A stretch of DNA of 64,000 nucleotides from assembly GCA_963704075.1 (NCBI GenBank), contig CAVPGV010000014.1, positions 1 through 64,000 of the forward strand. Direction: 5' to 3'. The notes below the pieces were generated by a model that did no database searches, had not been told where the DNA came from, and saw nothing but the letters and a program-made list of their open reading frames with translations. Positions within the stretch are counted from its first letter, which is position 1, and every line of letters begins with the position of its first letter. The position numbers and the translations under genes were made by a program. Of the stretch, positions 8,781 through 18,009 are shown piece by piece. The DNA is from JADKAV01 sp963704075. Its GTDB lineage: Bacteria > Actinomycetota > Actinomycetes > S36-B12 > UBA10799.

Positions 8781-9791
8781 GTGCCGCCCAGCCTGTCCGA
8801 CCGTCACCCCGAGGTGGTTGCCGGCGAACTCGTCGCGGGTCTTGTGCCACCACCCCATTTCGGGTCGGTGAGCCTGGACTCCTACGTTCCGGATCCGAAC
8901 TATCCGGGGCAGGGCGCCGCGGTGGCGAGCGCACGGGCGTTCCTTGCCGCCGGTGCCGCTCCGCAACGGCGTCGCTGGTTGCGCAAGGCGGCACCTGCAG
9001 AATTCCGGCCGGGTATCTACTTCGACGGTGGTTTCGGCGTCGGCAAGACGCACCTGCTGGCGTCGGTGTGGCACCTCGCCGAGGCTCCGAAGGCCTACGG
9101 CACGTTCGTGGAGTACACCCACCTGGTTGGTGCGCTCGGTTTCAACGGAACCGTCGAGGCCCTGTCGGACCGGACACTGGTGTGCATCGATGAGTTCGAA
9201 TTGGACGACCCCGGCGACACCGTGTTGATGAGTTCGCTGCTGATGGCCCTCACGGAGAAGGGAGTGCGCCTGGCGGCGACCTCGAACACGCTGCCCGATG
9301 CGCTGGGGGAGGGACGGTTCGCCGCTGACGACTTCCTTCGCGAGATTCAGGGCCTGTCGGCGCACTTCGACGTGATCCGCATCGACGGTGTGGACTATCG
9401 CCACCGCGGCGTCCCCGTTGCACCGCGGCCGTGGAGCGAAGATGCGGTCGTCCAGGCGGCGCAGGCCCGACCGGGCGCAACCCTCGACGACTTCGACCGC
9501 GTATGCCGACATCTGGCGACGATCCATCCTTCGAAGTACTCGAAGCTCGTCGCGGGTATCCCGCTGGTCGGTTTGACCGGGGTCCACCAGCTCACCGCGC
9601 AGGACGTGGCGTTGCGACTTGTTGTGCTGATCGACCGCCTCTACGACCAGGACGTGCCCGTTGCGGCCTCTGGGGAATCCGTGGGGCAGATCTTCGCGCC
9701 CGAGATGCTCGAGGGCGGCTATCGGAAGAAGTATTTCCGGGCGCTGTCTCGTCTGGCAGCCTTGGCAGACCTCGCCAACGATCAGGCGTGA
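8781..9791 (+). CDS. zapE: AFG1/ZapE-family P-loop ATPase, copy B
   Basis: This 336-residue second copy of the ZapE-like ATPase has the same Walker A (GGFGVGKTH) and Walker B (CIDEFELDD). The GTG at 8781 has TAGATT at 8769-8774 with a 6-nt gap, as in copy A. In the first 80 nt I count six synonymous differences from copy A, whereas long stretches further on are nearly identical. Both copies keep open frames with almost only silent changes, so each is under selection in whichever genome it came from. Confidence 0.85.
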   Translation: MPPSLSDRHPEVVAGELVAGLVPPPHFGSVSLDSYVPDPNYPGQGAAVASARAFLAAGAAPQRRRWLRKAAPAEFRPGIYFDGGFGVGKTHLLASVWHLAEAPKAYGTFVEYTHLVGALGFNGTVEALSDRTLVCIDEFELDDPGDTVLMSSLLMALTEKGVRLAATSNTLPDALGEGRFAADDFLREIQGLSAHFDVIRIDGVDYRHRGVPVAPRPWSEDAVVQAAQARPGATLDDFDRVCRHLATIHPSKYSKLVAGIPLVGLTGVHQLTAQDVALRLVVLIDRLYDQDVPVAASGESVGQIFAPEMLEGGYRKKYFRALSRLAALADLANDQA

Positions 9792-10282
9792 TCCTCGAGC
9801 CACTGGGCACCCACGCGCTGCTCCTTGTTCAAGTACTTGCTGATCCATTCGGCGGCGAACTTCTCGATGCGTCCGCCGACGAACGGCACTGTGCACTTGA
9901 TCGTGCCCTTGGTCTCGACGGCTGCGCCGGCGCCCTCGGGTCGTAGCGAAATCGTGCCGGAGAACCCGATGGGCTGACCGTCGAAGTCCACCGAGAACTC
10001 GCCGTCCCGGCCTCCTTGACCGTCGGCTGCGGCCCAGGTCTGTGTCTCGTCCATCGGAATGGTGTCGCCGAGGAAGCGCTTCACGAAGCCGGGAACCTTC
10101 GCGGGCATGACCCGCTTGTTACGGATCCGGGTGCGGTCACCGACCTCCTCGACCTCGGCCGTGACGTCGAGCGACCCGCTCTGCGTGCTCTTGTGGACGA
10201 TGAACTCCTCGTCGGCCAGCATTGCGAAGACGGTGTCGGGGTCAGCGTCGTAGGACTGGACCTCATCGATGCGTGTAGCCAT
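9782..10282 (-). CDS. DUF2505 family protein, copy B
   Basis: The 166-residue protein matches copy A except for a few residues around GQGGRDGEF. It starts at the ATG at 10282, with an in-frame GTG at 10288 as an alternative. No polymerase is fused here, which shows the normal stand-alone form of the gene. It overlaps the end of the convergent ZapE-like gene by 10 bp. Confidence 0.75.
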   Translation of the reverse strand: MATRIDEVQSYDADPDTVFAMLADEEFIVHKSTQSGSLDVTAEVEEVGDRTRIRNKRVMPAKVPGFVKRFLGDTIPMDETQTWAAADGQGGRDGEFSVDFDGQPIGFSGTISLRPEGAGAAVETKGTIKCTVPFVGGRIEKFAAEWISKYLNKEQRVGAQWLEDHA

Positions 10283-10374
10283 AGGCACGATCCTGCCGTA
10301 CGGCGACGCGGATTGGTCTCGACGCGCCCGAGATCCGGCTCAGGGACCTTGGACAGCCGCCTTGACGCAGACAG

Positions 10375-10488
10375 CCGTTGGAGTTGGGTACAGGCGTTGG
10401 ACAACCGCACATCCGTTGGAGAACCACGGTCCGCGCAACTCCAACATCCGTACCTATCTCCAACGGATGTACCCAACTCCAACGGATG
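10375..10488. repeat. Intergenic inverted array with 19-bp period, family A site 1
   Basis: Three CGTTGGA units spaced exactly 19 nt apart (from 10377) are followed by a short GC-rich centre and then three inverted TCCAAC units with the same 19-nt spacing. The outer 18 bases, 10375-10392, pair perfectly with 10468-10485; 10395-10401 pairs with 10459-10465. The element lies downstream of the AidB-like gene. It could be a terminator or an mRNA-stabilising hairpin. Sites 2 and 3 have the same architecture. Confidence 0.85.
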
Positions 10489-10551
10489 CCTGCCCGGGGC
10501 CCGGCCGCCGAACTCCAACGAATCAGCTCCAGCCCGGCGGAGCAGATCCAA

Positions 10552-12433
10552 TCAACCACCCACGCGGGCGCGCTGCAGGATCGCTTCGACGTCCTGCGCG
10601 CCCATGTCCACCACGCCGTAGGTCCCCTCGGACTGACGAAGTCTTGTCGCAATGAACGCCTCGGACACCGCCGCCGGCGCGTGCGTCACCAGCAGGGACG
10701 TCTGAAGCAGCAGTGCCATCTTCTCGGCGAGCCACCGTGCGCGGGCGGGGGCACCGGCGGCGTTCTGAGCCAAAGCGTTGAGGACGTCGCGAAGACCGGT
10801 GTCAAACGCCTCGTCACAGCCCGCGGCCGGCGCCAGGTTCTGCAGGTAGGCGTCGAGGCTTTCGGGGTTGCGGGAGATGGCCCGCAGCAGATCCAAAGCG
10901 TTCACATTGCCCGAGCCCTCCCAGATGGAGTTGACCGGTGCCTCCCGATACAGCCGGGGCATCCCGGTCTCCTCGACGTAGCCCACGCCACCGAGGCACT
11001 CCATCGCCTCGAAAGTCATCCCCGGCGCGCGCTTGCACACGTAGTACTTCGACATCGGCAGGGCGATCCGGCGGAATGCAGCTTGCTCGCTCGAGCCGGC
11101 CGAGGAGGCATCCACCGCATGCGCCAATCGGATGCCCAGCCACGTGGCGGCTTCGACTTCGAGCGCCATATCGGCGAGGACTGTGCGCATCAGCGGTTGG
11201 TCGATGAGCCTGGCGCCGAACGCCTCCCTGTGCTCCGCGTGCCAGATCGCCTCGGACAGGGCCTTGCGCATGAGACCGGTGGAGCCCAGAACTGTGTCCA
11301 GCCGCGTGGCGGACACCATCTCGACGATGGTTCGCACGCCGCGCCCTTCTTCGCCGAGTCGCTGCGCCCACGTGCCGTTGAACTCGATCTCACTGGAGGC
11401 GTTCGAACGGTTGCCGAGTTTGTCCTTCAGCCGCTGTATCTCGAACACGTTGCGGGTACCGTCGGGCAGGACTCTGGGAACGATGAAGCACGTCAGTCCG
11501 CCGGGCGCCTGCGCGAGTACGAGGAACACGTCGGGAGCCCAGAACTGTGTCCAGACGCGTGGCTGACACCATCTCCACGATGGTTCGTACGCCACGCCCT
11601 TCGTCACCGAGTCGCTGTGCCCACGTGCCGTTGAACTCGATCTCACTGGAGGCGTTCGAACGGTTGCCAAGTTTGTCCTTCAGCCGCTGAATCTCGAAGA
11701 CGTTGCGGGTACCGTCGGGCAGGACTCTGGGAACGATGAAGCACGTCAGTCCGCCGGGCGCCTGCGCGAGCACCAGGAACACGTCGCTCATCGGCGCCGA
11801 GCAGAACCATTTGTGCCCGGTGAGCAGGTAGCCGTCCTCAGTCGGGGTGGCGATCGTGGTGTTCGTCCGGACGTCCGAGCCGCCTTGCTTCTCGGTCATG
11901 GCCATGCCAGCGATCAGGCCGGCTTTGCCCTGCGGTGCGCGCAGTCCGAAGTCATACTCGCGACTGGTCAGCCCGCGCTCCCAGCTGCCCGTACCCTCGG
12001 CGTCCACACGCAACGCCGGGATCGCGGCATATGTCATGGAGATCGGGCACCCGTGGCCTGCCTCGACCTCGGCCCACGTGATGAACTTCGCCGCGCGGTG
12101 TACGTGCGCCGCCTTGTCGTCCGCGGTCCAGGGCGCTGCGTGCAGGCCGTGGGAGACCGCGACGGTCATGAGTTCGTGCCACGCGGGGTGGAACTCAACC
12201 TCGTCGATGCGGTTGCCGTACCGGTCGTGCGTGCGGAGGACCGGCGTGAACTCGTTGGCCAGGCGCCCCCATTCGCGGGCTTTCTCCGAGCCCGCCAGTT
12301 CACCCAACTCGACCAGGCTGGTCTCATCGGGTTGACCGCCGAACGCTGCGACCGCGTCGATCAGGGCAGCGTCGTCGGTGAAGGCGTTATGGATCAGCGG
12401 AGGTGGCTGGTTGGTGACAGTGTGCGTGCTCAC
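10552..12433 (-). CDS. aidB: AidB-like acyl-CoA dehydrogenase, interrupted by a 253-bp tandem duplication
   Basis: The protein resembles E. coli AidB along its whole length: the N-terminal THTVTNQPPPL segment, SMTYAAIP, MTEKQGGSDVRTNTT, KDKLGNRSNASSEIEF and NSIWEGSGNVNALD are all family landmarks. AidB binds FAD and DNA and is part of the alkylation-damage response in E. coli; whether it acts as a dehydrogenase is unclear. The coding sequence is 1882 nt with a direct repeat at 11281-11786. Removing one 253-bp unit leaves 1629 nt, an open frame of 542 residues, the family length. The GTG start at 12433 has TACCGT at 12440-12445, a leaderless arrangement. The gene is therefore probably intact in the organism. 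Confidence 0.85.
11281..11786. repeat. 253-bp tandem duplication inside the AidB-like gene
   Basis: Unit 1 is 11281-11533 and unit 2 is 11534-11786. Both start GGAGCCCAGAACTGTGTCCA and end with the segment coding DVFLVLAQAPGG. They differ at several positions, mostly third codon positions and mostly in the first 80 bases. A unit of 253 bases is not a multiple of three, so it breaks the frame. Confidence 0.92.
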
Positions 12434-12502
12434 GCTCTCACGGTAATCCCGGCGAGCGCGGGTCGGCCATCATCTCGGCTGTTTCCGGCAGACTCAGCGG
12501 TT

Positions 12503-13801
12503 ATGGAACTGGCCGACGACGCGCTGTGTGCCGCGCTGACCGCGTGGTTGCCCGGACGCCGGTGGTACGCCGCAAAAGGTCACGACGTATCCGAATCGCG
12601 CATCCTGTCGCGTTGTCGAATGGACGGGTTCGATCACGTGATCCTCGGTGTGCAATTGCAGGGCCAGGGCTGGCACGTCTACCAGGTGCCGGTTGCCATT
12701 CGGGCTGGGTGTTCTCAGGAGCACGTCATTGCGACCACTGCCGAGGGCACGCTCGTGGACGCGGTCAGCGACGGTGCATGCGTAGCCGCTCTGCTCGAGG
12801 CGAAGGATGCAAGTCCGCAGTTGGATCCGGCCGCAACACCGGTACGGCCCGCGGCCCAATGGCGGGCCGACACGATGGAACTGACGAACTTCCGCGTGCT
12901 CGACGTCGAACAGAGCAACACCTCTGTGGTATTCGACGACCGAGTGCTCGTCAAAGTGCTCCGGCGACTCAATCCGGGCATCAATCCCGAGGTGGAAGTG
13001 CCCTGGCGGTTGTCCATGTCCGGTTGCCAGGACGTTGGACAGGTCCTCGGATGGGTCAACGGCGGGTGGCGCGATCCCGATGAGGCGTACCTGGTGCACG
13101 GGCATCTGGCGGTCATTCAGGAGTTCTACCCGGGGGCGCTCGACGCGGGGATTCTGGCGTACAAGGCGTTGAAGCAGGGGGACGACTTCATCGAACGCGC
13201 TCGCGAACTCGGACAGGTCACCGCCCGCGTCCACGCCGATCTCGCGAGGGCCTTTCCGCAGACCAGCATTTCGGCTGAGCACCTCGAACACCGCCTCGCG
13301 GGGCGGATCATCCGAGCAGCCCACGCGGTTCCAGAGATTGCGCCGATGCTCGCCGATCTGCTCCAACAGGTGGCTGCCCTGTCCAGCCGCGACCATCAGG
13401 TCGACGTCCAACGCGTGCACGGAGACCTACACCTCGGACAGGTGCTGTGGACAGCGCATGGGTGGCGGATGTGCGATTTCGAGGGCGAACCGGGTGAAAA
13501 CCTCGAGGTTCGCCGTCTGCCCGACCATCCGATGCGCGACGTGGCAGGCATGCTCCGGTCATTCGCGTATGTCGCGTGGCTGGCTTGGGGCGACACTGCT
13601 GCTGCCAGGCAGTGGCGAGTTCGCGCCTGCTCTGCGTTCCGCGCTGGGTACGAATCAGCCGCAGGTCCTGTCGATGAGGTGATACTCCGCGCCTACTTGA
13701 TCGACAAGGCGGCCTACGAAGCCGTGTACGAGAAGCGGAATCGCCCGCAGTGGCTGTCCATCCCGTTGAGCGCATTGAGCGAGTACACCGGCGGTTCGTG
13801 A
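12503..13801 (+). CDS. mak: Maltokinase-like protein (Mak/Pep2 family)
   Basis: The 432-residue protein starts with an N-terminal cap containing LPGRRWYAAKGHDV, typical of maltokinases. It has an aminoglycoside-phosphotransferase-like catalytic core in VHGDLHLGQVLWTAHGWRMCDFEGEPGEN, where the first Asp is the likely base and the second binds metal. Maltokinase makes maltose 1-phosphate from maltose and ATP in the trehalose-to-glucan GlgE pathway. No glgE, treS or glgB lies nearby, so the pathway link is inferred from the family alone. The ATG at 12503 gives the usual family length. It is divergent from the AidB-like gene, and its end nearly touches that of the convergent aldo/keto reductase gene. 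Confidence 0.8.
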   Translation: MELADDALCAALTAWLPGRRWYAAKGHDVSESRILSRCRMDGFDHVILGVQLQGQGWHVYQVPVAIRAGCSQEHVIATTAEGTLVDAVSDGACVAALLEAKDASPQLDPAATPVRPAAQWRADTMELTNFRVLDVEQSNTSVVFDDRVLVKVLRRLNPGINPEVEVPWRLSMSGCQDVGQVLGWVNGGWRDPDEAYLVHGHLAVIQEFYPGALDAGILAYKALKQGDDFIERARELGQVTARVHADLARAFPQTSISAEHLEHRLAGRIIRAAHAVPEIAPMLADLLQQVAALSSRDHQVDVQRVHGDLHLGQVLWTAHGWRMCDFEGEPGENLEVRRLPDHPMRDVAGMLRSFAYVAWLAWGDTAAARQWRVRACSAFRAGYESAAGPVDEVILRAYLIDKAAYEAVYEKRNRPQWLSIPLSALSEYTGGS

Positions 13802-13813
13802 CCGCGCAGGCGA

Positions 13814-14797
13814 TCAGCTTCTCTGGTTCCACCCGAACTCGGGGTACGACATCGCTGGAGCCGATACCTCACTGAGTGCTTGTGCGATCTGGTCGGGGAT
13901 GTGGAGTTCCTCACTGGCCAGGGCCGTGCGTAGTTGGGCGGCGGTCCGAGTGCCGACCAGCGCCGCGGTCACACCAGGCTGGTCGCGGACCCAGGCGAGC
14001 GCGACCTCCGTCGGACTGACCCCGAGCCCCTCGGCCGCGGTAGCCGTCGCGTCTGCGATCCGGCGGGCGCCCTCCGTCAGGTACGGCTGGACGAAACTCG
14101 CGAACACGGGGTTGCCTGCGCGGGAGTCCGCAGGGATGCCCGAGCGGTATTTCCCCGACAGAACGCCGCGGCCCAGAGCCGACCAGGCGATCAGTCCCAT
14201 GCCGTGGGCCTTGAGGGCTGGCAAGACCTCCCGCTCGATCCCACGCTGCAGCAAGGAGTACTCCATCTGCGAACAGACCGGAATCGTGCGTCCCGGTGCG
14301 GCGCTCTGCCAGGTGGCGACCTGGGAGGTCTGCCAACCGGCATAGTTGCTGATCCCCACGTAGCGCACCTTGCCCGAGGAGACGGCGATGTCCACGGCGC
14401 TCAGCGTCTCCTCGATGGGGGTCAGTGGGTCCCAGGCGTGCAACTGCCACAAGTCGATGTGGTCGACCCCTAGGCGTCGCAATGACCCATTGAGGCTGTT
14501 GAGCAGATGGGTGCGGGAGGCATCGAACCTGCGCTCGCTGTTGGGCCGGGACACCGCTTTGGTCGCGATGACGACGGCATCGCGGCGATCGCTGTCCACG
14601 AGCAGACGCCCCAGGATCTTCTCCGACTCGCCCTCGGCATAGACATCCGCGGTGTCCACCAGCGTGCCGCCGGCGCCCAGGAACATGTCGAGCAGTTCGG
14701 CGGCCTCGTGCTCGTCGGTGTCCCGGCCCCAGGTCATCGTCCCCAAGGCGATCCGGCTCACCCGCAGCCCGCTCCTGCCGACCGATCGCATCTCCAC
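13814..14797 (-). CDS. Aldo/keto reductase
   Basis: This 327-residue NADPH-dependent reductase has a TIM-barrel layout. The catalytic tetrad is visible: Asp and Tyr in VDTADVYAEG, Lys in ATKAV, and His in DLWQLHAWDP. The C-terminal cofactor segment includes TAALVGTRTAAQL. The substrate cannot be told from sequence. I chose the GTG at 14797, two codons inside a longer TTG-initiated frame, because TAGCGT at 14804-14809 then sits 6 nt upstream like other starts here. Confidence 0.85.
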   Translation of the reverse strand: MEMRSVGRSGLRVSRIALGTMTWGRDTDEHEAAELLDMFLGAGGTLVDTADVYAEGESEKILGRLLVDSDRRDAVVIATKAVSRPNSERRFDASRTHLLNSLNGSLRRLGVDHIDLWQLHAWDPLTPIEETLSAVDIAVSSGKVRYVGISNYAGWQTSQVATWQSAAPGRTIPVCSQMEYSLLQRGIEREVLPALKAHGMGLIAWSALGRGVLSGKYRSGIPADSRAGNPVFASFVQPYLTEGARRIADATATAAEGLGVSPTEVALAWVRDQPGVTAALVGTRTAAQLRTALASEELHIPDQIAQALSEVSAPAMSYPEFGWNQRS

Positions 14798-15041
14798 GAG
14801 CAAACGCTATCTGAGACATGGCCGCGCGGGCCTGACAAACGCGGTTGTTCTGGGCGGCTGGCAGGTGGTGGTCCCTCCCCATCGCCCATCGGGGAGTGGA
14901 ATCGGTGGAGGCTGGGAACCCGGGGTTGTTGCCCACGCCGGTGGGTCCGTGGGCACACGGGGGCACGGGCAAACCGCCCTCACCCGCCGTTTGCTTGGGC
15001 TTCTGCGGGCAATGGCCCATCCTCGGGCTAGGCTGCCGGGC

Positions 15042-16088
15042 ATGCGACTTGGAGTGAACCTCGGATACTGGGGCGCCGGGAACGACGCCGACAACCTCAC
15101 CCTGGCCCGTGAGGCCGACCGACTGGGTTACGCGGTGGCCTGGGCTGCTGAGGCCTACGGATCGGATGCCGCCACGGTGCTCGCCTGGGTCGCCGCGCAG
15201 ACCGAGCAGATCGACATCGGAAGTGCCATCTTCCAGATTCCCGGGCGAACGCCGGCGAACTGCGCGATGACCGCGGCCACCCTCGACGCCCTGTCCGGGG
15301 GACGCTTCCGTCTCGGCCTCGGTGTGTCCGGTCCGCAGGTGTCAGAGGGCTGGCACGGGGTCAAGTTCGACAAGCCCCTGGCACGCACCCGGGAGTACAC
15401 CGACATCGTCCGTAAGGCGCTTCGCCGCGAGCGCCTGCAGTACGACGGTGAGTTCTTCACACTGCCGCTGCCGGACGGACCGGGCAAGGCGTTGACGCTC
15501 ACCGTGCACCCCGTACGCGACCAGATCCCCATGTACCTCGCCGCGATCGGCCCGAAGAACCTGGAACTGACAGGCGAGCTGTTCGACGGGTGGCTGGCGA
15601 TCTTCTTCGCCCCCGAGTTCGCGGGGGAGTTGCTGTCCAGCATCGAAACCGGCCGCCAGAAGGTGGGCAAGACCCTCGATGGTTTCGACGTCGTCCCCAC
15701 AGTGCCGGTGGTTTTCGGCGACGACCTCGAGACCTGCGCCATGCCGGTCCGCGCCTACTCCGCGCTGTACATCGGCGGAATGGGCAGCCGTGAGAAGAAC
15801 TTCTACAACCGCTTGGCCTCCCGCATGGGGTACGAAGAAGCCGCCATCGACATCCAGAACAAGTACTTGTCCAAAGACCAAGTGGGTGCGATGGCCGCGG
15901 TGCCGCTCGACTTCATCGACAAGACCTCACTGATCGGCCCCCCTGACCGGGTCCGAGATCGTCTCCACGCCTACGCGGACGCCGGTGTGACGACGCTGAC
16001 GGTTGCCACCTATGCGGGCAGCCTTGAGGAACGGCTTCAGACGCTGCGCACCATGGCCGAGGTTGTGGAATCCGCCGGACTGGCGTGA
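15042..16088 (+). CDS. LLM-class F420-dependent oxidoreductase
   Basis: This 348-residue luciferase-like flavin/F420 oxidoreductase shows LGVNLGYWGAGNDADNL at the start, AIFQIPGRTPANCAMTAATLDALSGGRF, and a C-terminal GPPDRVRDRLHAYADAGVTTLTV. The family uses F420 or FMN; the substrate is unknown. The ATG at 15042 has TAGGCT at 15029-15034 with a 7-nt gap. The stop overlaps the uppP start (GTGATG), so the two are coupled. Confidence 0.85.
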   Translation: MRLGVNLGYWGAGNDADNLTLAREADRLGYAVAWAAEAYGSDAATVLAWVAAQTEQIDIGSAIFQIPGRTPANCAMTAATLDALSGGRFRLGLGVSGPQVSEGWHGVKFDKPLARTREYTDIVRKALRRERLQYDGEFFTLPLPDGPGKALTLTVHPVRDQIPMYLAAIGPKNLELTGELFDGWLAIFFAPEFAGELLSSIETGRQKVGKTLDGFDVVPTVPVVFGDDLETCAMPVRAYSALYIGGMGSREKNFYNRLASRMGYEEAAIDIQNKYLSKDQVGAMAAVPLDFIDKTSLIGPPDRVRDRLHAYADAGVTTLTVATYAGSLEERLQTLRTMAEVVESAGLA

Positions 16089-16919
16089 TGCACGACCCGA
16101 TCACCTACTTCCAGGCACTCATCCTGGGCATCGTGCAAGGCCTCACCGAGTTCCTGCCCGTCTCCTCGAGTGCACACCTTCTCATCGTGAGCACGTTCGC
16201 CGGTTGGGACGATCCGGGCGCAGCGTTCACCGCGGTCACGCAGATCGGCACCGAGACGGCTGTCCTGATCTACTTCCGGCACGACATCTGGCGCATCCTC
16301 AGTACGTGGACTCGCTCGCTGTACACGCCAGAGCTCCGCTCCAATATCGATGCCCGCATGGGCTGGTACGTGATCTTCGGAACGCTCCCGATCGGGTTCT
16401 TCGGGTTTGTCTTCAGCAGCCAGATCGAGACCGCTGCCCGCAACTTGTGGCTCGTGGCGACGGTCTTGATCGTGTTCGGCCTGGTGCTCGGCGCGGCCGA
16501 CCGCTGGGGCCCGCAGACGAAGACCCTCGACGATCTCAATATCAAGACGGGATTAGTCTTCGGCTTCGGTCAGGCCTTGGCCTTGATCCCAGGGGTCTCG
16601 CGGTCCGGAGCGACGATCAGCACCGGGCGATTCATGGGATTCGACCGCCCGGCGGCCACCCGCTACGCCTTCCTGCTGGCGATCCCGGCGGTGCTGGTGT
16701 CCGGGGCTGTACGAGGCGCTGAAGATCGGCGACGACAAGAACGCCTCCTGGGGGCCGACGATTCTGGCCACGATCATCGCGTTCTTCGTCGGGTACGCCG
16801 TGATCGCATGGCTGATCCGGTATGTGTCCCACGGCTCGTTCCTGCCGTTCGTGATCTACCGGGTCGCCCTGGGCTTGTTCCTCTTCGCGATGCTCGGCAC
16901 CGGGGCCATCACTGCCTAG
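16088..16919 (+). CDS. uppP: Undecaprenyl-diphosphatase UppP/BacA (one frameshift)
   Basis: This integral membrane phosphatase recycles undecaprenyl diphosphate to the carrier lipid for peptidoglycan and other polymers. It has the family motifs GIVQGLTEFLPVSSSAHL near residue 17 and PGVSRSGATISTGR near residue 175. The frame breaks at a run of four G at 16703-16706. Removing one G continues as SGLYEALKIGDDKNASWGPTI and ends at 16917-16919, a protein of 276 residues, as expected. It heads a conserved actinobacterial run followed by the histidine phosphatase and DUF3090 genes, with corA inserted on the opposite strand. Confidence 0.9.
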
Positions 16920-16940
16920 AAGCGGCGCCGCGAGCCCCGC

Positions 16941-17972
16941 TCACAGCCACCCGGAGCGTTTGAAGCCGCGGTAGAGGGAGAAACAGATGCCACCCATCAA
17001 CGCCAGCACGAGGACATATCCGTAGCGCCACCGTAGTTCCGGCATCCATTCGAAGTTCATGCCATAGATTCCGGCGATCATCGTCGGCACCGCTGCGATC
17101 GCAACGTAGGCACTGATCCGGCGCATGTCGTTGTTCTGCTGCAAGTCCTGCCGGGAGGTTGCGGCCATGAGCAGGGTCATCAGGAGTTGGTCGTTGGTCT
17201 CGGCCTGATCAGCGACGCGCAGCACGTGATCTCCGAGGTCCCGGAAGAACGATTCCAACTCGCCGGGGATCCCGCGCACCTCGTCGCGGACCAACTGGTG
17301 CGCGATGGACACAAGCGGGCTCACAGCCCGTCGCATCTCGAGGTTCTCGCGCTTGATCCGATAGATCATCTCCGCATCGTTGGTGCGCTCGGGGGAGAAC
17401 ACAGACTCCTCGAGTTCCTCGATATCCCTGTTGATCTCCTCGGCGACGCTCAAGTATCCGTCCACCGTGGCGTCCATGATTGCGTGTGCCACCGCGGTCG
17501 CTCCGTGGGACAGGAAGTCGGGGTTCGCTTCCAGACGTCGGCGGATGCGGGTGATGTCCCCGAGCGGGCCGTACCGCACGGTGATCACGAAGTGCTGCCC
17601 GAGGAAGATCGAGATCTGTCCGGTCTCCACGTCCGAGGTCTTCTCGTAGTAGGAAAGAATCTTCATGATGACCAGGGCGGAGGCATCACCGTCGCCGAGT
17701 TCGACCTTCGGCCGCTGGCGGTGATTGGCGGCGTCCTCCACCTGCAACTGATCGAGGTCGAACACCGACTGCACCAGGGACAGTTCGGCACGAGAGGGCT
17801 CGAACAGACCGATCCAGACGAACTGGCCGGGTTCTTCGCGGGCTTTCTGGTACAGATCGGCCAAACCTTGACGCAGCGCTGCGGCATCCCCGGGGATCTC
17901 ACCGGACACCTGTGCCACCTGGTCCCCGTCGACCAGTTGGCCCCCGCGATACACGCCCATCCCACGGATCAC
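16941..17972 (-). CDS. corA: CorA-family divalent metal transporter
   Basis: The large cytosolic N-terminal domain and long helical stalk are followed by two C-terminal membrane helices. The signature YGMNF sits between them, followed by the short loop EWMPELRWRYGY. CorA proteins carry Mg2+ or Co2+ as pentamers. The start is uncertain: a GTG at 17972 and an ATG at 17960 both fit, and longer upstream starts would run into the divergent histidine phosphatase gene. The protein is about 340 residues, normal for the family. Confidence 0.85.
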   Translation of the reverse strand: MIRGMGVYRGGQLVDGDQVAQVSGEIPGDAAALRQGLADLYQKAREEPGQFVWIGLFEPSRAELSLVQSVFDLDQLQVEDAANHRQRPKVELGDGDASALVIMKILSYYEKTSDVETGQISIFLGQHFVITVRYGPLGDITRIRRRLEANPDFLSHGATAVAHAIMDATVDGYLSVAEEINRDIEELEESVFSPERTNDAEMIYRIKRENLEMRRAVSPLVSIAHQLVRDEVRGIPGELESFFRDLGDHVLRVADQAETNDQLLMTLLMAATSRQDLQQNNDMRRISAYVAIAAVPTMIAGIYGMNFEWMPELRWRYGYVLVLALMGGICFSLYRGFKRSGWL

Positions 17973-18009
17973 GTTCGCAGTGTGCCCTACGCCGCCTAGT
18001 GTGAGCGAC

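Larger units (their letters stand above)
6065..10350. repeat. Tandem duplication, block B (about 4.29 kb)
   Basis: The second copy begins at the same ACCTGGCCTTTCG sequence near 6065 and ends at the same CTCAGGGACC near 10347, after which unique sequence starts. The sharp ends and gene-for-gene match show one duplication event or one assembly join, not separate insertions. No transposase or flanking repeat is visible. Confidence 0.9.

Noticed and set aside
1776..10350. Transposon or integron as the cause of the 4.29-kb duplication
   Set aside because: No transposase, integrase, terminal inverted repeats or target duplications are visible at the edges.
11813..12502. A 230-residue extension of the maltokinase upstream of 12503
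   Set aside because: It lies antisense to the AidB-like gene and has no maltokinase similarity; the cap domain begins at the ATG at 12503.
16703..16919. Programmed ribosomal frameshifting in uppP and similar genes
   Set aside because: There are too many unrelated genes with the same +1 change and no shared slippery site or downstream structure.
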